Assembly (NCBI GenBank): GCA_947585885.1
Contig: CANPXI010000053.1
Location: forward strand, 1-7,018
Reading direction: 5' to 3'
DNA from: an uncultured Bacilli bacterium
Lineage (GTDB): Bacteria; Bacillota_I; Bacilli_A; RF39; UBA660
Length of the DNA stretch: 7,018 bases
Below are positions 1-6,074 of the stretch, piece after piece; within the stretch, counting starts at the first letter, position 1, and each line of letters opens with the position of its first letter. The notes under the pieces are model-generated. The model was not told the origin of the DNA. It saw nothing but the letters and a program-made list of their open reading frames with translations, and searched no databases. Made by a program: the position numbers and the translations under genes.

Positions 1-77
1 GTCTCATCTCTTAGAATTACATCTATATTTATTTTTCCATCTTCTGTTTCATATAAAATAATATTACTTTCTTGCAT
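1..77 (-). CDS. RhuM-family protein, N-terminal 25 residues (gene runs off the left edge)
   Basis: Only the start is present. Reading the minus strand from an ATG at 77-75 gives a protein beginning MQESNIILYETEDGKINI and continuing DVILRDE. The pattern I(I/V)xYxTEDGKxxIxV followed by an acidic stretch is what I recall for the N-terminus of the virulence RhuM family, named after a Salmonella pathogenicity-island gene and widespread in accessory DNA of gut bacteria; its biochemical role is not settled. The start is firm: AAGGAGG at 90-84 lies 6 bases upstream, and a good promoter lies just before it. The gene has its own promoter and is separated from the rhomboid gene by a hairpin, so it is probably a single transcription unit. 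The family call rests on 25 residues, so the rest of the gene is needed to confirm it. Confidence 0.6.
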   Translation of the reverse strand, partial: MQESNIILYETEDGKINIDVILRDE

Positions 78-99
78 TTTTAACCTCCTTGATAACATC

Positions 100-128
100 A
101 TTATATAGTTTGAACAATTATTTCGCAA
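100..128 (-). promoter_or_regulatory. SigA-type promoter of the RhuM-like gene
   Basis: On the minus strand TTGCGA (128-123) and a perfect TATAAT (105-100) are separated by exactly 17 bases. Transcription would begin near 93, a few bases before the AAGGAGG ribosome site at 90-84. The leader would be short. This is the best housekeeping promoter in the window. Confidence 0.6.
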
Positions 129-162
129 TAACTTTTTTATTATTTAAAATACACTATTAGAC

Positions 163-201
163 ATTAAAAAACAAACCATCATAAATAGTTTGTTTTTTAA
201 T
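163..201 (-). terminator. AT-rich hairpin, probable terminator after the rhomboid gene
   Basis: A perfect 14-bp inverted repeat (163-176 pairing with 188-201) encloses an 11-base loop. The inner arms are AAAAAACAAAC and GTTTGTTTTTT, so either strand gives a stem with a U-run in its 3' arm. It lies 56 bases beyond the rhomboid stop codon and upstream of the RhuM promoter, where a terminator of the rhomboid transcript would be expected. Only two of the 14 pairs are G-C, so the stem is weak for a classical intrinsic terminator. Confidence 0.5.
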
Positions 202-256
202 TTTTCAGTAATACTTAATTGTGAAAAGATAACACTAAAAATTTTGCTACAAATCA

Positions 257-1384
257 CTATTTTATAATTAACAAATAACTTAAAAATGCTATAAGTATCA
301 CTAGAATAATACATCCATTTATTCTTTCAGCTTTATTCTCTTTAGTGTTTACACATAATGTATAACTAAGTAGTAATCCTCCAAGTAAACCACCAATATG
401 TCCAAATAAATCTATATTTGGTACTATTACACTTATTAATAAATTTAAAATTATTGGTGTTAATGTACTTCTTAATAAACCATCTAAAGTTGCCCTATAT
501 TTATAACCAAAATACAAAAGGGCTCCAAATAAACCAAATATTGCACCACTTGCACCTACACTAAAACTTGAACTTAACACAGCTGACAAAAGTGCACCTA
601 TTATTCCACTACCTAAATAAATAATCAAATATTTTAATTTACCATAATACTTTTCAATTAAAGGTCCTATAGCATACAAAGCATACATATTAAAGAATAT
701 ATGCCATATATCTACATGAGTAAACATACAAGTAATTAATCTATAAACTTGTCCTTGCTTTATAAAATAATCTGAATTTGCTAAAGCAGTTAATATATTT
801 TCATAATCAGTTAAACTTATAACATAAACTAGTATATTAATAAATATTAATATCATAGTAACTATTGGAAACTTTATATCTTTAAAAACTTTAGCTAACT
901 TCTTATCTTCATTAATAGTTTTTTCATTTAACTCTTCTGTCATTTGAAATATTTCTTCTACTCCACCATGAGAAGTACTTATTTTTTCTTTTAATGATGG
1001 GAAAAATGAATTTACTATTTTATTTTTCTTTAAATCAGAAATCTTATCTATCTTAATACTTTCTATATTTTTATCTTCTATTAATTTAACTTCAGGTCTT
1101 ACATCTAATAGTAAATTTATCATATTCATTTTAAAACTATATGTCTTTCTCTTTATTGTCTTTCTTATTGCATTACATTTTCTCATATCTATAAATAATT
1201 GTTCTTCATTATGTATATAATTTATATTTATTCTTATTAGAGATATTTCTTTATCTAAGTTTTCAAGCCAAATCTCATTTTGTATACCATTAACAATTAT
1301 AGGTCTATAGTTTTCTTCAGTTACAAAATAGTGAATTATTTTCATTACTATTTCATCTTTCTTGCCTATTACAATATTTGTCAC
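257..1384 (-). CDS. Rhomboid-family intramembrane serine protease (YqgP/GluP-like)
   Basis: A membrane-embedded serine protease that cleaves other membrane proteins near or within their transmembrane segments. Counting from the chosen start (375 aa), a soluble N-terminal domain of about 170 residues is followed by a six- to seven-helix rhomboid core. The core carries the HxxxN pair (HIFFN, His228 and Asn232), the nucleophile motif GASG (Ser279) and the catalytic histidine in GHIGG (His329). The long cytoplasmic N-terminal domain resembles that of B. subtilis YqgP (GluP), whose reported substrates include a magnesium transporter; the substrate here is unknown. The chosen start is GTG at 1384-1382, because AAAGGAGG ends 7 bases upstream. 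A longer reading to 1420 would place that ribosome site inside the gene. The stop is TAG. It is transcribed divergently from the TspO-like gene. Confidence 0.93.
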   Translation of the reverse strand: MTNIVIGKKDEIVMKIIHYFVTEENYRPIIVNGIQNEIWLENLDKEISLIRININYIHNEEQLFIDMRKCNAIRKTIKRKTYSFKMNMINLLLDVRPEVKLIEDKNIESIKIDKISDLKKNKIVNSFFPSLKEKISTSHGGVEEIFQMTEELNEKTINEDKKLAKVFKDIKFPIVTMILIFINILVYVISLTDYENILTALANSDYFIKQGQVYRLITCMFTHVDIWHIFFNMYALYAIGPLIEKYYGKLKYLIIYLGSGIIGALLSAVLSSSFSVGASGAIFGLFGALLYFGYKYRATLDGLLRSTLTPIILNLLISVIVPNIDLFGHIGGLLGGLLLSYTLCVNTKENKAERINGCIILVILIAFLSYLLIIK

Positions 1385-1411
1385 TAGAAAACCTCCTTTT
1401 TCACTAATAAT

Positions 1412-1440
1412 ATAATACACTTTTTCATAAAATTAGTAAA
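1412..1440 (-). promoter_or_regulatory. Possible promoter of the rhomboid gene in the divergent intergenic region
   Basis: On the minus strand TTTACT (1440-1435) and TATTAT (1417-1412) are 17 bases apart, and transcription would start near 1405, just before the ribosome site at 1399-1392. The same bases read on the plus strand include TATAAT at 1411-1416, which could serve as the -10 box for the TspO-like gene, although no good plus-strand -35 is visible. The two promoters would overlap. The region is so AT-rich that chance matches are likely. Confidence 0.35.
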
Positions 1441-1449
1441 GGTGATTAA

Positions 1450-1905
1450 ATGAAAAAAGTTTTGAAGTTTCTTATATGTTTTCTTCCTTGGCTAATAAGT
1501 GGTCTTATATTTAAGTTTGATGAAAGTTACTATAAAATGCTAGAAATTCCTAAGTTTGCACTTAGTCCTAATCTAACTAGTATAATATGGGTAATTATTT
1601 ATATTTTAATATCAATTAGTATTTACAAAGTTAGTACAAATAATAATATTTTTAAATCGAGTGACTACTTTTATGTTCTTATCACTAACTATATAGCTAA
1701 TCAATTATTTTTATATGTATTTTTTAATCTAATGAGTCCACTTTTTGGTTTTGTAATTACAACTGTAACTTTTGTAAGTTCTATATTTTTACTATTAGAA
1801 ACTAAAAAACTTAATAAAAAAGCATGTTTCTTCTTAATACCATATAATATCTTCTCTCTTTATGCTTTCATATTAAGTTTAACTGTTTACATTATGAATT
1901 TTTAA
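1450..1905 (+). CDS. TspO/MBR-family membrane protein
   Basis: A 151-residue, very hydrophobic protein with about five transmembrane helices, matching the length and helix count of the TspO/MBR (translocator, tryptophan-rich sensory) family. The N-terminal half shows the family pattern: a first helix ending in PWLISGLI, then a loop YYKMLEIPKFALSP followed by IIWVIIYILI, equivalent to the usual YxxLxKPxxxPP then WxxLY. Family members bind porphyrins and related ligands and are linked to stress responses; the ligand here cannot be read from sequence. The ATG is supported by AAGGTG (1439-1444) five bases upstream. The protein has fewer tryptophans than typical TspO proteins. Its last 14 bases overlap the convergent rluD gene, leaving no room for a separate terminator. 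Confidence 0.8.
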   Translation: MKKVLKFLICFLPWLISGLIFKFDESYYKMLEIPKFALSPNLTSIIWVIIYILISISIYKVSTNNNIFKSSDYFYVLITNYIANQLFLYVFFNLMSPLFGFVITTVTFVSSIFLLLETKKLNKKACFFLIPYNIFSLYAFILSLTVYIMNF

Positions 1906-2779
1906 ACTTTTCTAATATTTCTAGAAATTCTGGTTCAAGAGGACTATTAAATTCTAGAAATTCTTTTGTTATAGGATGATTAAAACCCAAATATCCTGCA
2001 TGTAACATTTGACCATAATCATTTATTTTTTTACCATATACTGGGTCATTTATAATTGGATGATTTATATAAGCCATATGGACTCTTATTTGATGTGTTC
2101 TTCCAGTTTCAAGAATACATTCAATAAGAGTTGCATTTTTATATCTTTCTAAAACTTTAAAGTTAGTTACTGCCCTTTTACCATTTTCTGTTACAGCCAT
2201 CTTTTTTCTATCTTTTGTACTTCTTCCAATTGGTGCATCAATTTTACCTTTATCTGTTTCTAATACTCCACTTACTAAAGCAATATATTTTCTTTTAATA
2301 TTATGACTAGCAAATTCTTCACTAAGAATTCTATGCGCTAAATTAGTTTTAGAAACTAATAATAACCCTGAAGTATCTTTATCTATTCTGTGAACTATTC
2401 CTGGTCTATCTAAACCATTAATATCACTTAAATCATCTGTATAATACATAAGAGCATTTACTAAAGTTTTACTCTTATTTCCACTTCCTGGATGCACAAC
2501 CATTCCACTTTTTTTATTTACAACTAATATATCATCATCTTCATAATAAATATCAAGCGGTATATTTTCTCCCTTTACTTCAGTTTCTTCGTTTAAACTT
2601 TCATACTCAATTTCATCTTTTTCTCTAAGTAAATACCCCGATTTAACTTTATTACCATTTAATAATATAGTCCCATCTTTTATATGTTTACTTATATTAC
2701 TTCTAGAAGTAGAAATTACATTTAATAAATAAACATCTAATCTTTGTCCAGCACCTTCTTTATCTACTACTATTTTCAC
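1892..2779 (-). CDS. rluD: RluD-type 23S rRNA pseudouridine synthase
   Basis: Converts specific uridines of 23S rRNA to pseudouridine during large-subunit assembly. The 295-residue protein has an N-terminal S4 RNA-binding domain (about residues 10-70, with AGQRLDVYL and LLNGNKVKSGYLL). The RluA/RluC/RluD catalytic domain follows, with the signature HRIDKDTSG at 130-138 (catalytic Asp133) and the conserved ETGRTHQIRVH block at 224-234. Length and domain order are normal for RluD and its B. subtilis homologue YlyB. The start is GTG at 2779-2777, supported by GGAGG (2790-2786) six bases upstream. It overlaps the end of lspA by 20 bases, so the two are translationally coupled; lspA-rluD adjacency is common in Firmicutes. 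The exact target uridines cannot be told from sequence, because RluC- and RluD-type enzymes share these motifs. Confidence 0.93.
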   Translation of the reverse strand: MKIVVDKEGAGQRLDVYLLNVISTSRSNISKHIKDGTILLNGNKVKSGYLLREKDEIEYESLNEETEVKGENIPLDIYYEDDDILVVNKKSGMVVHPGSGNKSKTLVNALMYYTDDLSDINGLDRPGIVHRIDKDTSGLLLVSKTNLAHRILSEEFASHNIKRKYIALVSGVLETDKGKIDAPIGRSTKDRKKMAVTENGKRAVTNFKVLERYKNATLIECILETGRTHQIRVHMAYINHPIINDPVYGKKINDYGQMLHAGYLGFNHPITKEFLEFNSPLEPEFLEILEKFKNS

Positions 2780-3233
2780 GCTTTTCCTCCAACAAAACTC
2801 CTAATAAAAATAATATCACACCCACTACTATAAATGTATCACCTAAATTAAAAATTGCAAAATCATAATTAAATATTTTAAAATCTAAAAAATCTCTAAC
2901 ATATCCAAAATATAATCTATCAGTTAAATTACCAATTAGTCCACCAATAAGTAAAGATAGCCCTGTATCCATTGTTATATTTTTCTTTTTATGATGAATT
3001 AACTCAAATAATAAATATCCCAATATAAATATTGATACTATTACTATAAATATCATCTTACCACCAAACATACCAAAAGCTGCTCCATCATTATGTGTAT
3101 AAGTTAATTTAAAGAAACCTTTTATGACGTTTTTACTCTCTTCTAACTCTAAGTTATTCATTACTAATATTTTACTTATTTGATCTATTATAAATACTAT
3201 AACAATTAGTAATATATACTTAATCTTTTTCAC
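2760..3233 (-). CDS. lspA: Lipoprotein signal peptidase (signal peptidase II)
   Basis: A membrane aspartyl protease that removes the signal peptide from prolipoproteins after diacylglyceryl transfer to the lipobox cysteine. The 157-residue protein has four hydrophobic segments, at about residues 5-22, 58-78, 91-106 and 130-150. Family blocks are present: DQISK in helix one, YTHNDGAAFGMF (45-56), GGLIGNLTDR (97-106, catalytic Asp105), YVRDFLDF (111-118) and FNLGD (128-132, second catalytic Asp132, where many relatives have FNLAD). The start is taken as GTG at 3233-3231 because AGGAG (3246-3242) lies eight bases upstream. A longer reading from an ATG at 3263 would put that ribosome site inside the gene and add ten untypical residues. 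The gene overlaps rluD by 20 bases. Confidence 0.94.
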   Translation of the reverse strand: MKKIKYILLIVIVFIIDQISKILVMNNLELEESKNVIKGFFKLTYTHNDGAAFGMFGGKMIFIVIVSIFILGYLLFELIHHKKKNITMDTGLSLLIGGLIGNLTDRLYFGYVRDFLDFKIFNYDFAIFNLGDTFIVVGVILFLLGVLLEEKRENSSR

Positions 3234-3288
3234 GTCAATCACTCCTAGATTTAATATTAACAATAAATTTTAAATAAGTAAATATTAA

Positions 3289-3519
3289 TTATTCTAAATC
3301 TATTAAAATTACATCACTACCTAATTTTTTAATTTGTTCATATTTAATTTGTATATCATTTTCTGTTGTAAAAAGACTTCTCACATACTTATTTTTTTCT
3401 ATTATGAGACTTATTAATGATCCATCACTAGCATTAATTTCTGCATCAATTATTCTTCCTATAATTCTTCCATCATTAATATTAATTATATCTTTTCTTT
3501 GTAATTCACTAAGTCTCAC
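3289..3519 (-). CDS. YlmC/YmxH-family PRC-barrel protein
   Basis: A small protein (76 aa from the chosen start) beginning MRLSELQRKDIININDG and ending in LGSDVILIDLE. The opening (R/S)xSELxxKxxINxxDGxxxG and the closing GxDVILxD block are typical of the YlmC/YmxH family, a PRC-barrel-like fold often labelled a sporulation protein because it sits near sigG in Firmicutes and is found in spore formers. No catalytic function is known. The start is GTG at 3519-3517, with AGGTG (3530-3526) six bases upstream. An in-frame GTG at 3528 would add three residues but lies within that ribosome site. It is downstream of sigG on the same strand, across a 230-base gap with two hairpins, and 55 bases upstream of lspA. 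Confidence 0.82.
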   Translation of the reverse strand: MRLSELQRKDIININDGRIIGRIIDAEINASDGSLISLIIEKNKYVRSLFTTENDIQIKYEQIKKLGSDVILIDLE

Positions 3520-3589
3520 AGTAATCACCTATATAATTATATGTTTTTTATAATTTTATTATTTTATGAATTTAATGATATAATTTTAT

Positions 3590-3622
3590 TTTGCGGTTTC
3601 AAACTGAAACCGCAAATTTTTT
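3590..3622 (+). repeat. Twin hairpin copy 1, with a U-tract on the plus strand
   Basis: A perfect 11-bp inverted repeat (TTTGCGGTTTC at 3590-3600, its complement at 3606-3616) with the five-base loop AAACT. On the plus strand six T residues follow directly (3617-3622), the layout of an intrinsic terminator. On the minus strand, where the neighbouring genes are read, the stem is followed by AATAAAAT and lacks a U-tract. It is the downstream one of two copies relative to sigG. Confidence 0.75.
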
Positions 3623-3700
3623 CCATTTTTTAATCAAAATAGTAAAATTTTCCCATATTTACAGACTAAAATCAACTTTTTAAAAATAATTACTTTTTAT

Positions 3701-3727
3701 TTTGCGGTCCCAAACTGGGACCGCAAA
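3701..3727. repeat. Twin hairpin copy 2
   Basis: A perfect 11-bp inverted repeat (TTTGCGGTCCC at 3701-3711, its complement at 3717-3727) with the same AAACT loop as copy 1, 111 bases away. The left flank TTTTATTTTGCGGT is also shared. Outer stem and loop are identical, while the inner stem reads TCCC/GGGA where copy 1 reads TTTC/GAAA, so three pairs changed with pairing kept. It begins 30 bases after the sigG stop. Neither strand has a good U-tract after this stem, so a simple terminator role is doubtful; a structured RNA or protein-binding palindrome is possible. Confidence 0.72.
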
Positions 3728-3757
3728 TCTATATCGTTCAAAACTTTTAATTTCAAA

Positions 3758-4531
3758 TTATTTTATTAATCTCTTAACATTCTTAATAGCATTCTTTTCT
3801 AATCTAGATACTTGTGCTTGACTAATATTTAATTCTTTTGCTATTTCCATCTGAGTCTTACCTACTACAAACCTACTTATTAATATATTCTTTTCTCTTT
3901 CTTTTATTTTTTGTAAAGCCTTTCTCATACTTATAAGGCTATCCAAATCTTTATTTTCTCTCTTATCTTCTATCTGATCCATTAAATAAATAGTATCTCC
4001 TCCATCATTATAAATAGGATCAAACAAACTCATAGGTTCTTTTAAACTCATTAGTGCTTCTTTTACTTCATATTCTGTTATCTTTAAATGTTTACTTACC
4101 TCTTCAGTATTAGGTTCCCTACCATTTTCACTCATATACTCTTCTTTATATTTCATTATTTTATAAGCTAAATCTTTTATACTTCTACTTATTCTTACAG
4201 AATTATTATCTCTAATATATCTTTTAATTTCTCCCTCTATCATTAATACAGCATAAGTACTAAACTTAACTTCATGACTTAAATCAAAATTATCAATTGC
4301 CTTTATTAACCCAATACAGCCTATTTGAAATAAATCATCCATATTATCAGTTTTATTTTGGTATTTCTTTAAAATAGATAGTACTAGTTTTAAATTACCA
4401 TTAACTAACTCATCCTTTGCACTTTTATCCCCACTTTGATACTTTTTAAATAATTCCACCATTTCTGCATGCTTTAATACTTTAATTTTACTAGTATTAA
4501 TACCTGTTATTTCTACTTTATTTTTAGCCAT
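3758..4531 (-). CDS. sigG: RNA polymerase sporulation sigma factor SigG (late forespore)
   Basis: Directs RNA polymerase to late forespore genes in endospore formers. The 257-residue protein starts MAKNKVEITGINTSKIKVLK, matching the SigG-specific N-terminus (M-S/A-R/K-NKVEIxGVxTSKLxVL). Sigma-70 regions follow: region 2 at about 45-115 (NGNLKLVLSILKKY, DLFQIGCIGLIKAIDNFD, FSTYAVLMIEGEIKRYIRD), region 3 at about 118-190, and region 4 at about 200-255 with the helix-turn-helix TQMEIAKELNISQAQVSRLEK. SigF is the close alternative, but the N-terminus and the ISQAQVSRLE end fit SigG better. The ATG at 4531 has AAAGGA (4546-4541) nine bases upstream, buried in a strong hairpin. The gene follows rpe rather than the usual spoIIGA-sigE pair. 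It implies a sporulating lineage or one that recently lost the process. Confidence 0.92.
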   Translation of the reverse strand: MAKNKVEITGINTSKIKVLKHAEMVELFKKYQSGDKSAKDELVNGNLKLVLSILKKYQNKTDNMDDLFQIGCIGLIKAIDNFDLSHEVKFSTYAVLMIEGEIKRYIRDNNSVRISRSIKDLAYKIMKYKEEYMSENGREPNTEEVSKHLKITEYEVKEALMSLKEPMSLFDPIYNDGGDTIYLMDQIEDKRENKDLDSLISMRKALQKIKEREKNILISRFVVGKTQMEIAKELNISQAQVSRLEKNAIKNVKRLIK

Positions 4532-4538
4532 TTTAAAT

Positions 4539-4571
4539 CGTCCTTTCTAACTTATTTTGTCAAAAAGGACG
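4539..4571 (-). promoter_or_regulatory. sigG leader hairpin that sequesters the ribosome-binding site
   Basis: On the sigG sense strand, bases 4571-4559 (CGTCCTTTTTGAC) pair with 4551-4539 (GTTAGAAAGGACG), giving 13 continuous pairs (eleven Watson-Crick, two G-U) and a seven-base AAAAUAA loop. The sigG Shine-Dalgarno AAAGGA (4546-4541) lies entirely within the 3' arm, so it should be occluded when the arm upstream is transcribed. From memory, B. subtilis sigG mRNA has a leader hairpin that lowers its translation; I infer the same role here. Folding was done by eye. Confidence 0.7.
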
Positions 4572-4582
4572 TTATTTTATAC
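4553..4582 (-). promoter_or_regulatory. Candidate SigF-type promoter immediately upstream of sigG
   Basis: On the minus strand GTATA (4582-4578), a perfect SigF-type -35, is followed after 15 bases by TGACAAAATA (4562-4553). The latter fits the SigF -10 pattern GGnnAnAnTR except for the first G. Transcription would begin near 4547-4545, so the mRNA would lack the 5' arm of the hairpin and start almost at the ribosome site. That leader is very short, which counts against it. Confidence 0.3.
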
Positions 4583-4594
4583 AAAAATGAAAAA

Positions 4595-5230
4595 TTAAGA
4601 TTTCATATATTTAATTTTATTTTGAATATCTCCACTGAGTAAATAAGTACTGCTTACTAACATATCCACTTTTTTTTCTTTTAAAATATTTATATTAGTT
4701 TCATTAACTCCACCATCTACACTAATAATAGTATTATAACCCTTTTCTGTAATTTCCTTTTTTAAAGCATCTATCTTATATAAAACACTAGGGTTAAATA
4801 CTTGTCCACTCTTTCCTGGTTCAACACTCATAATAAGCACTAAATCTAAATAAGGTAAAAGTGGAAAAATATCACTTACATTAGTATTTGGTTTAATACT
4901 AATTCCGCATTTTATTCCATTATTCTTAATATGATTAATAACTTCCATTGGTTTTTTTACTGCTTCATAATGAAAAGTAATATAACTAGTATTTAAAGTA
5001 CTAAAACTATCAATATACTTTTCTGGACTTTTAACCATCAAATGAATATCTAAACTTTTAGTGGTATAACTACTATACTTCTCTACTTCACTAATAGTAT
5101 AAGTTTTATTTTCTACAAACTTCCCGTCCATCACATCCACATGTAAATAATCTACTGAAGACTTATCAAAAATTAAAATTGCATCTTTTGGTTTCATTTT
5201 ATCTGATAAAAAAGATCCACTAACTAGCAT
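4595..5230 (-). CDS. rpe: Ribulose-phosphate 3-epimerase
   Basis: Interconverts D-ribulose 5-phosphate and D-xylulose 5-phosphate in the pentose phosphate pathway, a metal-dependent TIM-barrel enzyme of the cytosol. The 211-residue protein has the expected metal ligands: His30 and Asp32 in LHVDVMDGKFV, His63 in DIHLMV, and Asp172 in ISVDGGV, which also acts as a catalytic acid/base. The MSVEPGKSGQVFNP phosphate-loop region (134-147) is present. The N-terminal strand reads VSGSFLSD where most family members read SxLxAD, a modest departure seen in some Firmicutes. Length is slightly short of the usual 215-225. AAGGAG lies ten bases upstream of the ATG, within the end of rsgA, and only four bases separate the genes. 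The usual next gene thiN is absent; sigG follows instead. Confidence 0.9.
   Translation of the reverse strand: MLVSGSFLSDKMKPKDAILIFDKSSVDYLHVDVMDGKFVENKTYTISEVEKYSSYTTKSLDIHLMVKSPEKYIDSFSTLNTSYITFHYEAVKKPMEVINHIKNNGIKCGISIKPNTNVSDIFPLLPYLDLVLIMSVEPGKSGQVFNPSVLYKIDALKKEITEKGYNTIISVDGGVNETNINILKEKKVDMLVSSTYLLSGDIQNKIKYMKS
4624..4653 (-). promoter_or_regulatory. Alternative SigF-type promoter inside the 3' end of rpe
   Basis: On the minus strand GCAGT (4653-4649) and GGAGATATTC (4633-4624) are 15 bases apart. The -10 keeps GG, both A positions and the T of GGnnAnAnT; the -35 matches only GCA of GYATA. It would give a leader of about 85 bases that includes the complete sigG hairpin, as in B. 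subtilis. It competes with the candidate closer to the gene. Confidence 0.22.
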
Positions 5231-5234
5231 AACA

Positions 5235-6074
5235 TCACTTCTCCTTAATTAACTTTAAATAATTTTCATATCTACTTTTTAATATAACACCTTTATTAAC
5301 TCTATCTATTACTGAGCATCCATCATTATTTATATGTGTGCAACTACTATACTTACACTTATAACCAAATTCAATAAACCCACTCATAACTTCTTCCTTA
5401 CTCATATCAAGTTCTAAACTACTAAACCCAGGAGTATCTGCAATTAATGTATCATTAATAGGAATTAAACTAACCATTCTAGTAGTATGTTTTCCTCTTC
5501 CTAAATGAGTACTAACCTCTCCAGTTTTTAAATTAAGTGTTTTATCAATCTTATTTAATAATGTACTTTTTCCAGCACCAGTTTGTCCTGCAAGTGCTAT
5601 AACAGAAGATTTCATCTCTTTTTTTATTTTTCTTATATCTTTATTTGTATAAACTTTATAACCTATTTTTCTATAATACTTTGCACTTTTTAATACTTCT
5701 CTTTTTTCACTCTTATTACAAATATCTAACTTAGTAATAATAATTATAGGTTTAATATTATTTACTTCACTTAAAACTAAAAACTTATCAAGTAAATAAG
5801 TACTAAATTCTGGTAAATGAGTACTAGTAACTATAAATAACTTATCAATATTTGATATAAGTGGTCTAATCAAAGTATTTTTTCGAGGTGTTACTTCTTC
5901 TATAGTTAAATTATCTTTATCAAAAATAACATTATCTCCAACAGTTAACTTAAAACCTCTAAGTTTACCTCTTACATAACACGGAAAAACACTGTTATTA
6001 TAAATAACAGTGTATAAATCTTTATTAATATTTATAATCTTTCCCAAAACCTTATTCACTTGATTCTTCTCCAT
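5235..6074 (-). CDS. rsgA: Ribosome small-subunit GTPase RsgA (YloQ/CpgA)
   Basis: A GTPase that acts in late maturation of the 30S ribosomal subunit. The 279-residue protein has an N-terminal OB-fold (about 8-65), then a circularly permuted GTPase domain with G4 first (TKLD, 114-117), G1 GQTGAGKST (163-171), the G2 region GRGKHTTRM (192-200) and G3 DTPG (213-216). The C-terminal zinc site C-x4-C-x-H-x5-C is complete (Cys240, Cys245, His247, Cys253). The order kinase-rsgA-rpe is conserved in Firmicutes, and in B. subtilis PrkC phosphorylates this protein. ATG at 6074 is the outer start, but its ribosome site is poor. GTG at 6059, with GGAG nine bases upstream and a family-like MNKVLGKI opening, may be the true start. 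It overlaps the PASTA gene by 8-23 bases and ends in TGA. Confidence 0.94.
   Translation of the reverse strand: MEKNQVNKVLGKIININKDLYTVIYNNSVFPCYVRGKLRGFKLTVGDNVIFDKDNLTIEEVTPRKNTLIRPLISNIDKLFIVTSTHLPEFSTYLLDKFLVLSEVNNIKPIIIITKLDICNKSEKREVLKSAKYYRKIGYKVYTNKDIRKIKKEMKSSVIALAGQTGAGKSTLLNKIDKTLNLKTGEVSTHLGRGKHTTRMVSLIPINDTLIADTPGFSSLELDMSKEEVMSGFIEFGYKCKYSSCTHINNDGCSVIDRVNKGVILKSRYENYLKLIKEK

Noticed and set aside
3254..3282. Possible SigA promoter (TTTACT, 17 bases, TAATAT) upstream of lspA
   Set aside because: The -10 matches only 4 of 6 bases, and the start point would fall on the lspA ribosome site in a stretch of nearly pure A/T.
3536..3564. SigE-like CATATAAT box upstream of the ylmC-like gene
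   Set aside because: The -35 is poor, transcription would start on the ribosome site itself, and such boxes occur by chance in this AT-rich gap.
3590..3727. The twin hairpins as ordinary terminators of sigG
   Set aside because: On the sigG strand neither stem is followed by a U-tract; only copy 1 has one, on the opposite strand.
3587..3730. The twin palindromes as a CRISPR fragment or dif-type recombination site
   Set aside because: There are only two copies with an 84-base AT-rich interval, no cas genes, and no resemblance to the XerC/XerD core sequences.
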